64,000 nt of DNA from an uncultured Roseovarius sp. (GTDB lineage: Bacteria > Pseudomonadota > Alphaproteobacteria > Rhodobacterales > Rhodobacteraceae): contig NZ_CANLER010000007.1 of NCBI RefSeq assembly GCF_947489715.1, positions 215,949 through 279,948 on the forward strand, written 5' to 3'. Both the position numbers and the translations under genes were made by a program. Positions within the stretch are counted from its first letter, which is position 1. Each line of letters opens with the position of its first letter. Positions 42,553-51,579 of the stretch are shown piece by piece. The notes under the pieces are model-generated. The model was not told the origin of the DNA. It ran no database searches and saw only the letters and a program-made list of their open reading frames with translations.

Positions 42553-42936
42553 TTATTTCTCGGCGATTGCGTCAATCTCCAGAAGCCAACCCTCTTCGAA
42601 CATCCCCGCCAAAACAACGGTAAGCGCGAAGGTGTGGCCGGCGAGCTTTGACATTCTCACATCACGGTTTTCCTCCCGGTACTTGCGATCGACAAGAAAG
42701 GTGGTCGCTTTTACCAGATGCTCTGGCCCCATGTCAGCTGCGCGCAGCTGAGCCAGAATATTGTCCCATACTGCCTCAGCCTGGCCTTTGAATGTCGTCG
42801 GAAGTTCGCCATCCGGCGTGACAGGGGCTTGCCCGCTGACATAGACGCGGCGGGTGGTTTCAGTGACTTCCAGCGCTTGAACATATGCGCCGACAGCTTC
42901 GGCTCCGTCCTCCGCGTTTATTCGTCTGATGGCCAT
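42553..42936 (-). CDS. RidA/YjgF-family protein
   Basis: The 127-residue protein has the RidA fold, with RRVYVSGQAPVTPDGELP near the start, a QAEAVWDNILAQLRAADMG helix and TTFLVDRKYREENR. The position of the RidA-type catalytic Arg near residue 105 is not obviously conserved (the C-terminal strand reads LEIDAIAEK rather than VExxxxA with Arg), so it is probably of an Rid subfamily other than archetypal RidA. AAGGAAAG lies upstream of the ATG. It stands alone. Confidence 0.82.
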   Translation of the reverse strand: MAIRRINAEDGAEAVGAYVQALEVTETTRRVYVSGQAPVTPDGELPTTFKGQAEAVWDNILAQLRAADMGPEHLVKATTFLVDRKYREENRDVRMSKLAGHTFALTVVLAGMFEEGWLLEIDAIAEK

Positions 42937-43098
42937 TCCTGTGATCTTTCCTTGCGTTCGTATGCAATCCTGATGTTGTTTCTTTCTGACCAGAAGCCAG
43001 GGCGCCTGATAAAATCGCCATGCGCCGCAGTGCGTAATTCAATGCCAGGGGTACCTGGTCACATTGGCGAGGACTGATGGCGCAGGCGCGTCAGGGTG

Positions 43099-44088
43099 TC
43101 ATGCAATCTTGAGCAGCACCGCCCCGGCCCGACCCGGAGTCATCACGGTGTCATGAGCCTTGGCGCAATCTTCCAGTGCATGTTGCTGGTGAATGGCGGG
43201 GGCCAGGGTGCCGTTCAAAAGCGCGTCATGCAGCCGGGCGATGGCGGCGTTCCGGGCGGGTTCTGGCAGGATGTAGATCAGCGTGATGTCGATCTTGAGT
43301 GCCTTGAACAGATAGGCACCGAAGGGCAGTTCCGGCGTCATGTTCAGGAAGGAGCCATAGGTCGCGATGGTGCCATTTTCGACCATGACATCGGCCAGTA
43401 AATCCACGTTTGCGCCAAACTCCACCTCGACCGCGCGATCAATACCAGCGCCGTGCGTCGCTTCGGTGATTTTTGCCGCTAGATCGACATCTGCATAATC
43501 GAATACATGATCCGCGCCTGCCGCGCGGACCCGTGCCTCGGCCGTGGGAGAGCAGGTTGAAATCACCTTGGCGCCGCCGGATTTCGCAAGCTGGACCGCG
43601 TTATGGCCCACCGCACCCGCGCCACCACTGATCAAGAGCGTCTTGCCTGCCACATCACCGCCTCCGAACACTGTCTGGGCGGCGGTCAGCCCGGGGATGC
43701 CTAATGTGGCACCCAGCTCCAACGATACCTCTTCGGGTAGCGGCACGGCTTGTGCCTGGGGCAGGGCAATGAATTCGGCGGCGGTGCCAAAGGCGCGCTG
43801 CCACTGACCGTTCCAGATCCAGACCCGCTGACCGATGCGATCCGGATCGACGCCGTCGCCCACGGCCTCAATCACGCCCGCACCATCGGAATGAGGGATG
43901 ATCTGGTCAAAGGCGGGTTTGGTGACGCCCGGACGCGCGCCACCGCGGGCCTTGGCGTCTGACGGGTTCACGCCGGATACGGCCAACCGTACCAGCACTT
44001 CTCCGGCGGCGGGCGCAGGTGTGGGGACATCCGTCAGGGACAGCACGTCGGCGGCGGGACCGAAACGGGAATAGGTGATGGCGCGCAT
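43099..44088 (-). CDS. NADPH:quinone oxidoreductase-like (zeta-crystallin family)
   Basis: The 329-residue medium-chain reductase has RLAVSGVNPSDAKARGG at the start, no zinc ligands, and the nucleotide-binding LISGGAGAVGHNAVQLA. It matches the zinc-independent quinone reductase/enoyl reductase group, which uses NADPH. It lies upstream of no clear partner on the minus strand and follows irr by 46 bp on the same strand, so co-transcription with irr is possible. Confidence 0.87.
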   Translation of the reverse strand: MRAITYSRFGPAADVLSLTDVPTPAPAAGEVLVRLAVSGVNPSDAKARGGARPGVTKPAFDQIIPHSDGAGVIEAVGDGVDPDRIGQRVWIWNGQWQRAFGTAAEFIALPQAQAVPLPEEVSLELGATLGIPGLTAAQTVFGGGDVAGKTLLISGGAGAVGHNAVQLAKSGGAKVISTCSPTAEARVRAAGADHVFDYADVDLAAKITEATHGAGIDRAVEVEFGANVDLLADVMVENGTIATYGSFLNMTPELPFGAYLFKALKIDITLIYILPEPARNAAIARLHDALLNGTLAPAIHQQHALEDCAKAHDTVMTPGRAGAVLLKIA

Positions 44089-44134
44089 GGGGTCCTCGCT
44101 TGTCGAAAGGGATCAGCGGCCAGAATGGCGAAAT

Positions 44135-44554
44135 TCAGGTGCGGCGCAAGCGGATGATCACATCGACCTTGGCAATCTCGGTGCCGTCGGGGGCCTTGGG
44201 CAGGCTGACGATGTCAAGCTGATCGGCAGGCGCGTCGGACAGGCGGTTTTCATCTTCCCAGAAGAAATGCGGATGGTCGTGGGTGTTCGTATCGAAATAA
44301 CTGCGCGAGCCATCGACTGTCACTTCCTGCACCAGACCGGCATCGCAGAAAGCGCGGAGCGTGTTGTAGACCGTGGCCAGCGACACGCTTTCGCCCATCT
44401 TCTTCACATCGGCAAACAGGCTTTCGGCGGTCACGTGGCGGTGCTGCCCATCACCCACGAGAAGTGTCGCCAGTGCCACCCGCTGACGGGTCGGGCGCAA
44501 TCCGGCACCGGAAAGCCATTTCGTGCCTAGGGTTGTTGCCTGGGAATTTGTCAC
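44135..44554 (-). CDS. irr: Irr, iron-responsive Fur-family regulator
   Basis: The 139-residue protein has the Fur winged helix (GLRPTRQRVALATLLVG, then SLATVYNTLRAFCDAGLVQE) and the Irr-type histidine region HDHPHFFWEDENRL. It lacks the CxxC zinc motifs of Fur and Zur, which fits Irr. In alphaproteobacteria Irr acts under iron limitation and responds to heme. It lies divergent from fabA with a 172-bp gap; no clear iron control element was recognised in it. Confidence 0.87.
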   Translation of the reverse strand: MTNSQATTLGTKWLSGAGLRPTRQRVALATLLVGDGQHRHVTAESLFADVKKMGESVSLATVYNTLRAFCDAGLVQEVTVDGSRSYFDTNTHDHPHFFWEDENRLSDAPADQLDIVSLPKAPDGTEIAKVDVIIRLRRT

Positions 44555-44726
44555 AACTTTGGTCCTTGTCTCGATGGCCTTAATATAGGGCTTTCACCGC
44601 CAGTATTTCAAATAAATTCATGCGCTTTGATGATGCATCCTGCCGCACGCGGGCTTGCATGGCCCTTTTGCCGGGTGCTACAGGAGAAGTAACGGAATAT
44701 TGCAAGACTGAAAGGGGCCACCCAAT

Positions 44727-45236
44727 ATGGCTGATTATCCGACCAGCTTCGACCGGGATGAGCTGCTGAAATGCGCCCGGGGAGAGCTTTTTGGCCCCGG
44801 CAATGCCCAATTGCCCGAACCGCCAATGCTGATGATGGACCGGATCACCGATATCAGCGGTGACGGCGGTGAGCATGGTAAGGGGCACGTGGTTGCCGAA
44901 TTTGATATCAAACCCGATCTTTGGTTCTTTGAATGTCACTTTCCCGGCAATCCAATCATGCCCGGATGCCTGGGCCTTGACGGCCTGTGGCAGCTGACCG
45001 GTTTCAACCTGGGTTGGCGCGGCTGGCTGGGTCGTGGTTATGCGCTGGGCGTGGGCGAGGTGAAGCTGACGGGCATGGTTCGGCCGGATCGTAAGATGTT
45101 GACCTATTACGTGGATTTCACCAAGGCCGTGCAAACCCGCAGATTGACAATGGGTGTGGCCAATGGTCGGGTTGAGGCAGATGGCGAGGTCATCTATCAG
45201 GTGAAGGACATGAAGGTTGCGTTGTCAGAAAGCTGA
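44727..45236 (+). CDS. fabA: FabA, 3-hydroxydecanoyl-ACP dehydratase/isomerase
   Basis: The 169-residue hotdog-fold protein has [20 protein letters not shown], which carries the catalytic His and Asp of FabA. FabA dehydrates 3-hydroxydecanoyl-ACP and isomerises the trans-2 to the cis-3 double bond, the branch point for unsaturated fatty acids. AAAGGGG lies before the ATG. It is followed by fabB and fabI with 24-bp and 6-bp gaps, so the three form an operon. Confidence 0.95.
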   Translation: MADYPTSFDRDELLKCARGELFGPGNAQLPEPPMLMMDRITDISGDGGEHGKGHVVAEFDIKPDLWFFECHFPGNPIMPGCLGLDGLWQLTGFNLGWRGWLGRGYALGVGEVKLTGMVRPDRKMLTYYVDFTKAVQTRRLTMGVANGRVEADGEVIYQVKDMKVALSES

Positions 45237-45260
45237 CCCCCTGAACAAAGGAGATCGCTA

Positions 45261-46490
45261 ATGCGTCGTGTCGTGGTCACCGGCCTGGGTATCGTCTCGA
45301 GCATCGGGAACAATGCCGAAGAAGTGCTGGCCTCGCTCAAGGCAGGCCGTTCGGGCATCACCGCCAACGAAGATATGAAAGAACATGGCTTTCGCTCGCA
45401 GGTGGCGGGAGCGCTGGATATCGACGTCACCGGGCATGTCGACAAGCGGACCTTGCGGTTCATGGGGCCGGGTGCGGCCTATGCCCATATCGCGATGGGG
45501 CAGGCGATTGCCGACGCGGGCCTGGAAGAGGGCGATATCGTCAATCCGCGCACTGGGCTGGTTGCGGGATCGGGTGGGCCATCGACCAGCGCGATGCTGG
45601 CGGCACATCAGACTGTTCTGAACACCGGAGCGACCAAGCGAATCGGCCCCTTTGCCGTGCCGAAGACCATGTGTTCGACGATTTCCGCCAACCTCAGCAC
45701 CGCCTACAAGATCAAGGGCATCAACTATTCCATCACCTCGGCCTGTTCGACATCGCTGCATTGTATCGGCAACGCAGCTGAACAGATCATGATGGGCAAG
45801 CAGGATGTAATGTTTGCGGGTGGCGGTGAGGAACTGGATTGGACGCTGTCGTGCCTCTTTGACGCGATGGGTGCGATGAGCAGTAAGTACAACGACACGC
45901 CTGAAAGGGCGAGCCGGGCTTTTGACGCCGATCGCGACGGGTTCGTGATTTCTGGTGGTGGCGGCATCGTTGTGCTGGAGGATTTGGATCACGCGATCGC
46001 GCGAGGCGCGAAGATCTATGCCGAGGTAACTGGCTATGGCGCAACCTCCGACGGGGCCGACATGGTGGCCCCTTCAGGTGAGGGGGGTGAGCGCGCCATG
46101 AGGTTGGCGTTGAGCACGCTGGCCGAGGGCCGCAAGGTGGGTTACATCAACGCGCATGGCACCAGCACGCCCGTGGGCGATGTCGGCGAAGTCGAAGCGG
46201 TACGCCGCATCTTCGGACAAGGCAGCACACCGCCGATCAGTTCGACCAAATCCATGACCGGGCACAGCCAGGGCGCTACCGGCGCGCAAGAGGCGATTTA
46301 TTGCCTGTTGGCGCTGCATCACGATTTCCTCATCCCCTCGATCAATGTAGAGACGCTCGATCCGGCGTTGGACCCAGCCGAGATTGCCACAAAACGCGTG
46401 GACGATGCCGGGCTAGATACGGTGATGACCAACTCTTTTGGCTTTGGCGGCACGAACGGGTCGATGCTGCTGAGCAAATATAACGGATAA
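45261..46490 (+). CDS. fabB: FabB, 3-oxoacyl-ACP synthase I
   Basis: The 409-residue ketosynthase has the nucleophile in SACSTSLHCIGNA (Cys near 163), HGTSTPVGDVGE and GHSQGATGAQEAIY, the Cys-His-His triad of the condensing enzymes. The FabA partnership and length identify FabB, which elongates cis-3-decenoyl-ACP. AAAGGAG precedes the ATG. It is coupled to fabI by a 6-bp gap. Confidence 0.95.
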   Translation: MRRVVVTGLGIVSSIGNNAEEVLASLKAGRSGITANEDMKEHGFRSQVAGALDIDVTGHVDKRTLRFMGPGAAYAHIAMGQAIADAGLEEGDIVNPRTGLVAGSGGPSTSAMLAAHQTVLNTGATKRIGPFAVPKTMCSTISANLSTAYKIKGINYSITSACSTSLHCIGNAAEQIMMGKQDVMFAGGGEELDWTLSCLFDAMGAMSSKYNDTPERASRAFDADRDGFVISGGGGIVVLEDLDHAIARGAKIYAEVTGYGATSDGADMVAPSGEGGERAMRLALSTLAEGRKVGYINAHGTSTPVGDVGEVEAVRRIFGQGSTPPISSTKSMTGHSQGATGAQEAIYCLLALHHDFLIPSINVETLDPALDPAEIATKRVDDAGLDTVMTNSFGFGGTNGSMLLSKYNG

Positions 46491-46496
46491 GCACAT

Positions 46497-47288
46497 ATGA
46501 ATGATGCAATGAAGGGCAAACGCGGGCTGATCATGGGGGTCGCCAATGACCGCTCGATTGCCTGGGGTGTGGCCAAGGCGATGCACGAGGCCGGGGCCGA
46601 GTTGGCGTTTTCCTATCAGGGTGAGGCATTTGGCAAACGGGTGGAGCCGCTGGCGGCTTCGTTGGGGTCAGACCTGCTGTTGGACGTGGATGTCTGCGAT
46701 GATGCTTCGCTGGATGCTTGCTTCGACACGCTTTCCGCGCGCTGGCCGACGATTGATTTCGTGGTCCATGCCATCGCCTATTCCGACAAATCCGAGCTGA
46801 CAGGCCGTTTCCTGAACACCAGCCGTGCCAATTTCAAGAATTCGATGGATATCTCGGCCTATTCCTTCATCGAGGTGGCGCGCCGGGCACATCCGATGAT
46901 GACTGAAAACGGTGGTACGTTGTTGACGATGACCTATCAGGGGTCAAACCGCGTGGTGCCGAACTATAACGTCATGGGCGTGGCCAAGGCCGCGCTTGAG
47001 GCGACAACCCGCTATCTGGCCAATGATCTGGGCCCTGATGGTATCCGGGTGAACGCGATTTCGCCGGGTCCGATGAAAACCCTGGCCGGGGCCGTCATTG
47101 GCGGCGCGCGCAAGACCTACAAGCACACTGATGCTAACGCGCCACTGCGCAGCAATGCCACGCTTGAGGCCATCGGAGGTACGGCGGTCTATCTGGCATC
47201 GGATGCGGGTGCCTGTACCACTGGCGAGATCATTCGCGTCGATGGTGGCTATCACGTGCTTGGCATGCCTCAGCCCGAACATCTTTGA
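46497..47288 (+). CDS. fabI: FabI, NADH-dependent enoyl-ACP reductase
   Basis: The 263-residue short-chain reductase has the FabI-type opening GLIMGVANDRSIAWGVAKAM and the catalytic Tyr and Lys in NYNVMGVAKAALEA (Y-x6-K). It performs the last reduction of each fatty acid cycle and is the triclosan-sensitive form by family. It closes the fabA-fabB-fabI operon. Confidence 0.94.
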   Translation: MNDAMKGKRGLIMGVANDRSIAWGVAKAMHEAGAELAFSYQGEAFGKRVEPLAASLGSDLLLDVDVCDDASLDACFDTLSARWPTIDFVVHAIAYSDKSELTGRFLNTSRANFKNSMDISAYSFIEVARRAHPMMTENGGTLLTMTYQGSNRVVPNYNVMGVAKAALEATTRYLANDLGPDGIRVNAISPGPMKTLAGAVIGGARKTYKHTDANAPLRSNATLEAIGGTAVYLASDAGACTTGEIIRVDGGYHVLGMPQPEHL

Positions 47289-47443
47289 CATCTTTTTGAA
47301 CGGTTGCGCCGGATTCTGGCTGTAGGGCCAGAAATCAGCCGCTGGTCAGAGAATATGCCATTCCCGACAAATTGGCGGCAAACACCAGTCTTTGGCCAGA
47401 TGATTGCCGTAAATTTGCCACGAGTGTCGGGCATTCTGTCGCG

Positions 47444-47701
47444 ATGGAATATGCGTTTGCGAAACGAGAGGCGCGACGAGAGCGTTACAAGACGCGGGCC
47501 AAGACGGCCCGTTTCTATGCTCGTCTGGTCATGCTGCTTTTGGTATGCACAACTGCTGCGGCCGCTTGGCAGGACGACACCTATGGCCCGCAGATGAAGC
47601 AATATGCCCTTATCGCAATGGAAAAATTCGAGGCTGCGACGGATGAAGACAGCGCCAGCCGCAAACTCGTGCAGACTGCAATCAGCAAGCTCGAACTCTA
47701 A
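47444..47701 (+). CDS. Small single-pass membrane protein (85 aa)
   Basis: The product has a strongly basic N-terminal stretch (about 1-28), one hydrophobic helix (about 29-45) and an acidic helical tail, so the N-terminus is likely cytosolic. The frame is open from 47372, but the ATG at 47444 gives the most natural N-terminus; the ribosome binding site is weak. It follows fabI by 155 bp. Family and function are not recognised. Confidence 0.5.
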   Translation: MEYAFAKREARRERYKTRAKTARFYARLVMLLLVCTTAAAAWQDDTYGPQMKQYALIAMEKFEAATDEDSASRKLVQTAISKLEL

Positions 47702-48101
47702 GCTGAAATTTTTTTCACCTGGCTGCAAATATTATTAAGAACGCAGGTTCAAACCTCAAACCAGATGCAAATACGCTCTATCGGCATGCCAAGCGAGCTC
47801 ATCGTGGCAGGTAGCGTGAAGTACCTGTTAGATTTCTGCATGTCACTTGGCGACGGAGGAGCGCGGGCGCTTGATAAGGCCGCCGGTAAGAGCCATCTGA
47901 TCGCAAAAACCCACATGCTTGCAGGCGTGATCTAGGCGGATCTTTTCTGATCGGTTTCAACGGTTTTTGATGTCAGTCAGTTGTTTGGGGAGAGGTTCCC
48001 ATTTCCTCAATATATCGAAATCGACGAGTGAAACCCATCACTGCTGACATTGGGCACACTGGCTTGAATAAAACGAAGAAGCCGTGGGGAAAATAGTCTG
48101 G
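47702..48101. other. 400-bp intergenic region
   Basis: The region lies between a small membrane-protein gene and the 3' end of the peptide ABC operon. A 41-codon frame at 47765 has no support. A near-palindrome around 48098-48112 (CTGGCTAGTCAG) might help to terminate the minus-strand operon. Nothing else was recognised. Confidence 0.5.
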
Positions 48102-49721
48102 CTAGTCAGGATGCCATGATTTGCCCGGAACTGCAGCAAGCAGGTCTTTTGTGTATTCTGCCTGCGGGTCACGAAAGATTTCCGCAGTAGGACCGGTTTC
48201 GACAACCTCGCCGTATCTCATCACTGCGAGACGATCACAGACCTGCGCCGCGACCCGTAGATCGTGGGTAATGAAGATCATCGACAGCGTCATCCGCTCG
48301 CGGATTTCATCCAGAAGTCGCAGAATCTGCGCCTGGATCGAAACGTCCAGCGCAGATACCGGTTCGTCGGCAACCAACACATCCGGGTTCAGCGCCAGTG
48401 CGCGGGCAATACCGATGCGTTGGCGCTGCCCACCCGAAAACTCGTGCGGAAAACGATCATAGGCGCGAACGTCCAAGCCGACGATTGAGAGCAACTCTCG
48501 GGCTTTTGCCTCTGCCTCGTCCTTTGCGATGCCTTGCAACAAAGGGCCTTGGGTAATGATCTTGCCAACTTTCGAACGCGGGTTAAGCGATGCGAAGGGA
48601 TCCTGGAACATCATTTGAATGCTGGAGCGATGCGGGCGCATTTCAGCGCGGTTGAGCGGTTGCAGGTCCGTACCGTTGAGCAGAATCTTCCCCTTGTCAG
48701 CATCGACAAGGCGCACAATGCAACGGGCGACAGTGGACTTCCCCGATCCGCTTTCGCCCACAATTCCCAGTGTTTCGCCACGCCGCAATTCGAGGTTCAC
48801 ATCCTGCGCTGCTTTCACTACCCGCTCGCTACCGCCAAGCCCAAAGAAGCCGCCGCCGCTGCGGAACACCTTTTCAAGGTTTTCCACCTGAAGCACCGGT
48901 TCGGTCGATTGCTTGCGTGGCGGACGTGGTGTCAGGCTGGGGACAGCAGCGATCAGCGCTTGAGTGTAGGGATGCTTAGGGGCATTCAGGACTTCGTCAG
49001 CGGTACCAGCCTCGACAAGCTTACCCTGCTGCATCACCGCGACGCGATCCGCGATATCGGCGACAACACCGAAGTCATGCGTGATGAACAGCACACCGGT
49101 GTTATGCGCAGCCTGCATTTCTTTGATCAGCTTAAGAATTTGCGCCTGCGTGGTGACATCCAGCGCCGTTGTCGGTTCGTCCGCGATCAGAATTTTCGGG
49201 TCAAGCGCGAGGGCCATCGCAATCATCGCCCTCTGGCGTTGCCCACCGGATAGTTCATGCGGATAGGAACGCATGATATGGCCTGGGTCAGGCAGATGAA
49301 CGTCGGCAAGCAGGGCAATCGCGCGTTCGCGCCGCTCTTTGCGTCGCATGGTTTCGTGAAAACGGAACACTTCGTCGATCTGGTCACCAATGGTCATGAC
49401 CGGGTTGAGCGCCGTCATCGGTTCCTGAAAGATCATCGAGATTTCGCTGCCGCGTATCTGGCGCATCCGGGCATCCGCCACATCGGCCAGGTTCTCATCG
49501 CCAAATCGAATACTTCCCTCTGCAATACGCACATGGGGTTTTGGCAGCAATCCCATCACAGCGCGCGCCGTCAGTGACTTGCCCGAACCGCTCTCGCCTA
49601 CGATACACAGGATTTCATTCGGCGCGAGATCAAGGTCAACTTCCTCAACTGCAAAGGCCCTTTCGGAGCCTTCGGGCAGACAGATATGCAGATTTCGGAT
49701 TTCCAGCAGTGGTGAACTCAT
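48102..49721 (-). CDS. Peptide-type ABC transporter ATPase, DppD-DppF fusion
   Basis: The 539-residue protein has two complete ABC domains. The first (about 1-265) has GESGSGKSLTARA, LSGGQRQRAMIA and LIADEPTTALD; the second (about 285-535) has GESGSGKSTVARC, FSGGQRQRIGIA and LVADEPVSALD. Each is followed by the oligopeptide-type C-terminal extension. It energises the Dpp/Opp-type importer. The start at 49721 overlaps the permease gene by 4 bp; the frame runs further upstream inside that gene and is not used. Confidence 0.92.
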   Translation of the reverse strand: MSSPLLEIRNLHICLPEGSERAFAVEEVDLDLAPNEILCIVGESGSGKSLTARAVMGLLPKPHVRIAEGSIRFGDENLADVADARMRQIRGSEISMIFQEPMTALNPVMTIGDQIDEVFRFHETMRRKERRERAIALLADVHLPDPGHIMRSYPHELSGGQRQRAMIAMALALDPKILIADEPTTALDVTTQAQILKLIKEMQAAHNTGVLFITHDFGVVADIADRVAVMQQGKLVEAGTADEVLNAPKHPYTQALIAAVPSLTPRPPRKQSTEPVLQVENLEKVFRSGGGFFGLGGSERVVKAAQDVNLELRRGETLGIVGESGSGKSTVARCIVRLVDADKGKILLNGTDLQPLNRAEMRPHRSSIQMMFQDPFASLNPRSKVGKIITQGPLLQGIAKDEAEAKARELLSIVGLDVRAYDRFPHEFSGGQRQRIGIARALALNPDVLVADEPVSALDVSIQAQILRLLDEIRERMTLSMIFITHDLRVAAQVCDRLAVMRYGEVVETGPTAEIFRDPQAEYTKDLLAAVPGKSWHPD

Positions 49722-50554
49722 TGGCGTTCTCGCAAACGCGGGTTCAGCGCATCGTTCAAGCCTTCGCCGACCAAATTGATCGCCAGCACGGTGATCAGGA
49801 TGGCAATGCCGGGGAAAGTGCAAACCCACCATGCCGAGCGCAACAAGGTGCGCCCTGCGCCGATTTGGAATCCCCAACTCATGATATTCGGGTCACCCAG
49901 TCCCAGAAATGCCAGGCCGCTTTCTATCAGGATCGCGGTTGCGACCATCAACGAGCCGATGACGATGATCGGTGACAGGCAGTTTGGCAGAATTTCGCGA
50001 AGCATGATCTGTGCATCTCCCATGCCAACCGTGTGGCAGGCCTGAACGAATTCACGGTTCTTGAGCGATAGAAATTCACCCCGAACCAGCCGCGCAACCG
50101 CAGGCCAGGAAACCACTGCAATGGCAATCACGATGCTTTCGATAGAGGGCTTCATGATCGCGACCAACAGGATCGCAAAGACGAAGGACGGGATCGTTTG
50201 AAACATCTCGGTCGTGCGCATCAAAAGATTATCGATCCTGCCGCCATAATAGCCCGCAAGCCCCCCCATGACCGTGCCAAATCCGACCGCCACAATGGTG
50301 GCAAGAAGCCCGATAAAGAGAGAGGTTTTTGCCCCATGCGCAATGCCGGCAGCGACGTCGCGCCCCAGGCTGTCACTGCCCAGCAGAAAACCACCTTCAC
50401 CCGGGGGCTGCATGGATTTCCCTGCCAGTCTGAATGGATCCTCCGGAAAGATCAGATGGGCCGTAGCAGCCATCAGAATAACCAGGCTGAGGATCACAAG
50501 CCCCCCCACGGCCGAGCGATTACGGCGATAAAGTTTCCAGAAATCCCGCATCAA
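49718..50554 (-). CDS. Peptide-type ABC transporter permease, DppC-like
   Basis: The 278-residue membrane protein has an N-terminal helix, a large loop and about five more helices with the EAA loop (FVQACHTVGMGDAQIMLREI). It belongs to the DppC/OppC family of importer permeases. It overlaps both operon neighbours by 4 bp. Confidence 0.92.
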   Translation of the reverse strand: MMRDFWKLYRRNRSAVGGLVILSLVILMAATAHLIFPEDPFRLAGKSMQPPGEGGFLLGSDSLGRDVAAGIAHGAKTSLFIGLLATIVAVGFGTVMGGLAGYYGGRIDNLLMRTTEMFQTIPSFVFAILLVAIMKPSIESIVIAIAVVSWPAVARLVRGEFLSLKNREFVQACHTVGMGDAQIMLREILPNCLSPIIVIGSLMVATAILIESGLAFLGLGDPNIMSWGFQIGAGRTLLRSAWWVCTFPGIAILITVLAINLVGEGLNDALNPRLRERQ

Positions 50555-51537
50555 TCCACCTCGATGCGCGGGTCAAGCCACGAATAGACGATATCGACGA
50601 TCAGGTTGACGCCGACAACCAGCAGCGCCGACAAAAGGAATATCCCCAAAAGCAGGTTCAGGTCGCGCGAAAAGAGCGCTTCGAAGGCAAGCATTCCAAG
50701 CCCCGGCCATGCAAAAACGGATTCGACAATAACCGAGCCACCGATCAGTGCACCCACCTGCACCCCTGCCATCGTGACAACCGGTAAAAGCGCGTTGCGC
50801 AGGACATGGACAAACATGATGCGTCGCTCGGTCAACCCTTTTGCACGCGCCGTGGTCACGTAATCCATCCCGGCCTGTTCCAGCATCGAGGCGCGCATCA
50901 GACGCGTATAGAGCGCTAGGTAAAACAAAGAGAGGGTGATTGTCGGAAGCACTAGATGGTGCGCGATATCCCATACCCTGTCCCAGCCCTCATAAAACGC
51001 GGCGATGTTTTCCATGCCACTGGTGGGGAACCAGCCAAGGTTTAGGGCGAACACCACGATAAACATCAGTCCCACCCAGAATAGAGGTGTTGCATAGGTC
51101 AGCAACGCGAAGACTGAAATAAGCGTGTCACGCCAGGTGTTCAGACCGGTCGCCGCCAGCAGGCCCATTACGATACCCACACCAACCGCCAGAACAATGG
51201 TACTGGTCATCAGCAATAGGGTCGGGAAAAAGCGGTCCAGAACGAGGTCGAGTACTGGCATTTCATGCCGGAAAGAATAACCGAGATCAAAGGCTAGTAC
51301 GTTCTTCAGATATACCGCCAGTTGCACCGGAAGCGGTTTGTCGAGCCCAAACTTCTCGCGCAGTTCGGCCATATATTCGGGCGTTGCCGACCCGGCCTCG
51401 CCAGCCAGCACGTCAACCGCATCCCCCTCTGCCATTTGCAACAGGAAGAAATTCACGACGACGATTGCAAAGACAATCGGAATCGCCTGCAATAACCGTT
51501 TCAGAACATATCGCAGGCGTTTTGCTGTGTGATTCAT
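50551..51537 (-). CDS. Peptide-type ABC transporter permease, DppB-like
   Basis: The 328-residue membrane protein begins YVLKRLLQAIPIVFAIVVVNFFL, the standard first helix of DppB/OppB, and has the EAA loop YVTTARAKGLTERRIMFVHVL. It pairs with the DppC-like subunit to form the pore. The 42-bp gap after the binding-protein gene is the widest in the operon. Confidence 0.93.
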   Translation of the reverse strand: MNHTAKRLRYVLKRLLQAIPIVFAIVVVNFFLLQMAEGDAVDVLAGEAGSATPEYMAELREKFGLDKPLPVQLAVYLKNVLAFDLGYSFRHEMPVLDLVLDRFFPTLLLMTSTIVLAVGVGIVMGLLAATGLNTWRDTLISVFALLTYATPLFWVGLMFIVVFALNLGWFPTSGMENIAAFYEGWDRVWDIAHHLVLPTITLSLFYLALYTRLMRASMLEQAGMDYVTTARAKGLTERRIMFVHVLRNALLPVVTMAGVQVGALIGGSVIVESVFAWPGLGMLAFEALFSRDLNLLLGIFLLSALLVVGVNLIVDIVYSWLDPRIEVD

Positions 51538-51579
51538 TCTGGTGCCGGCCGGTTACGGCCGACACCCAGGGGTGCCGCG

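Noticed and set aside
47765..47890. 41-codon frame in the 400-bp gap
   Set aside because: Too short, lacks a ribosome binding site and matches nothing known.
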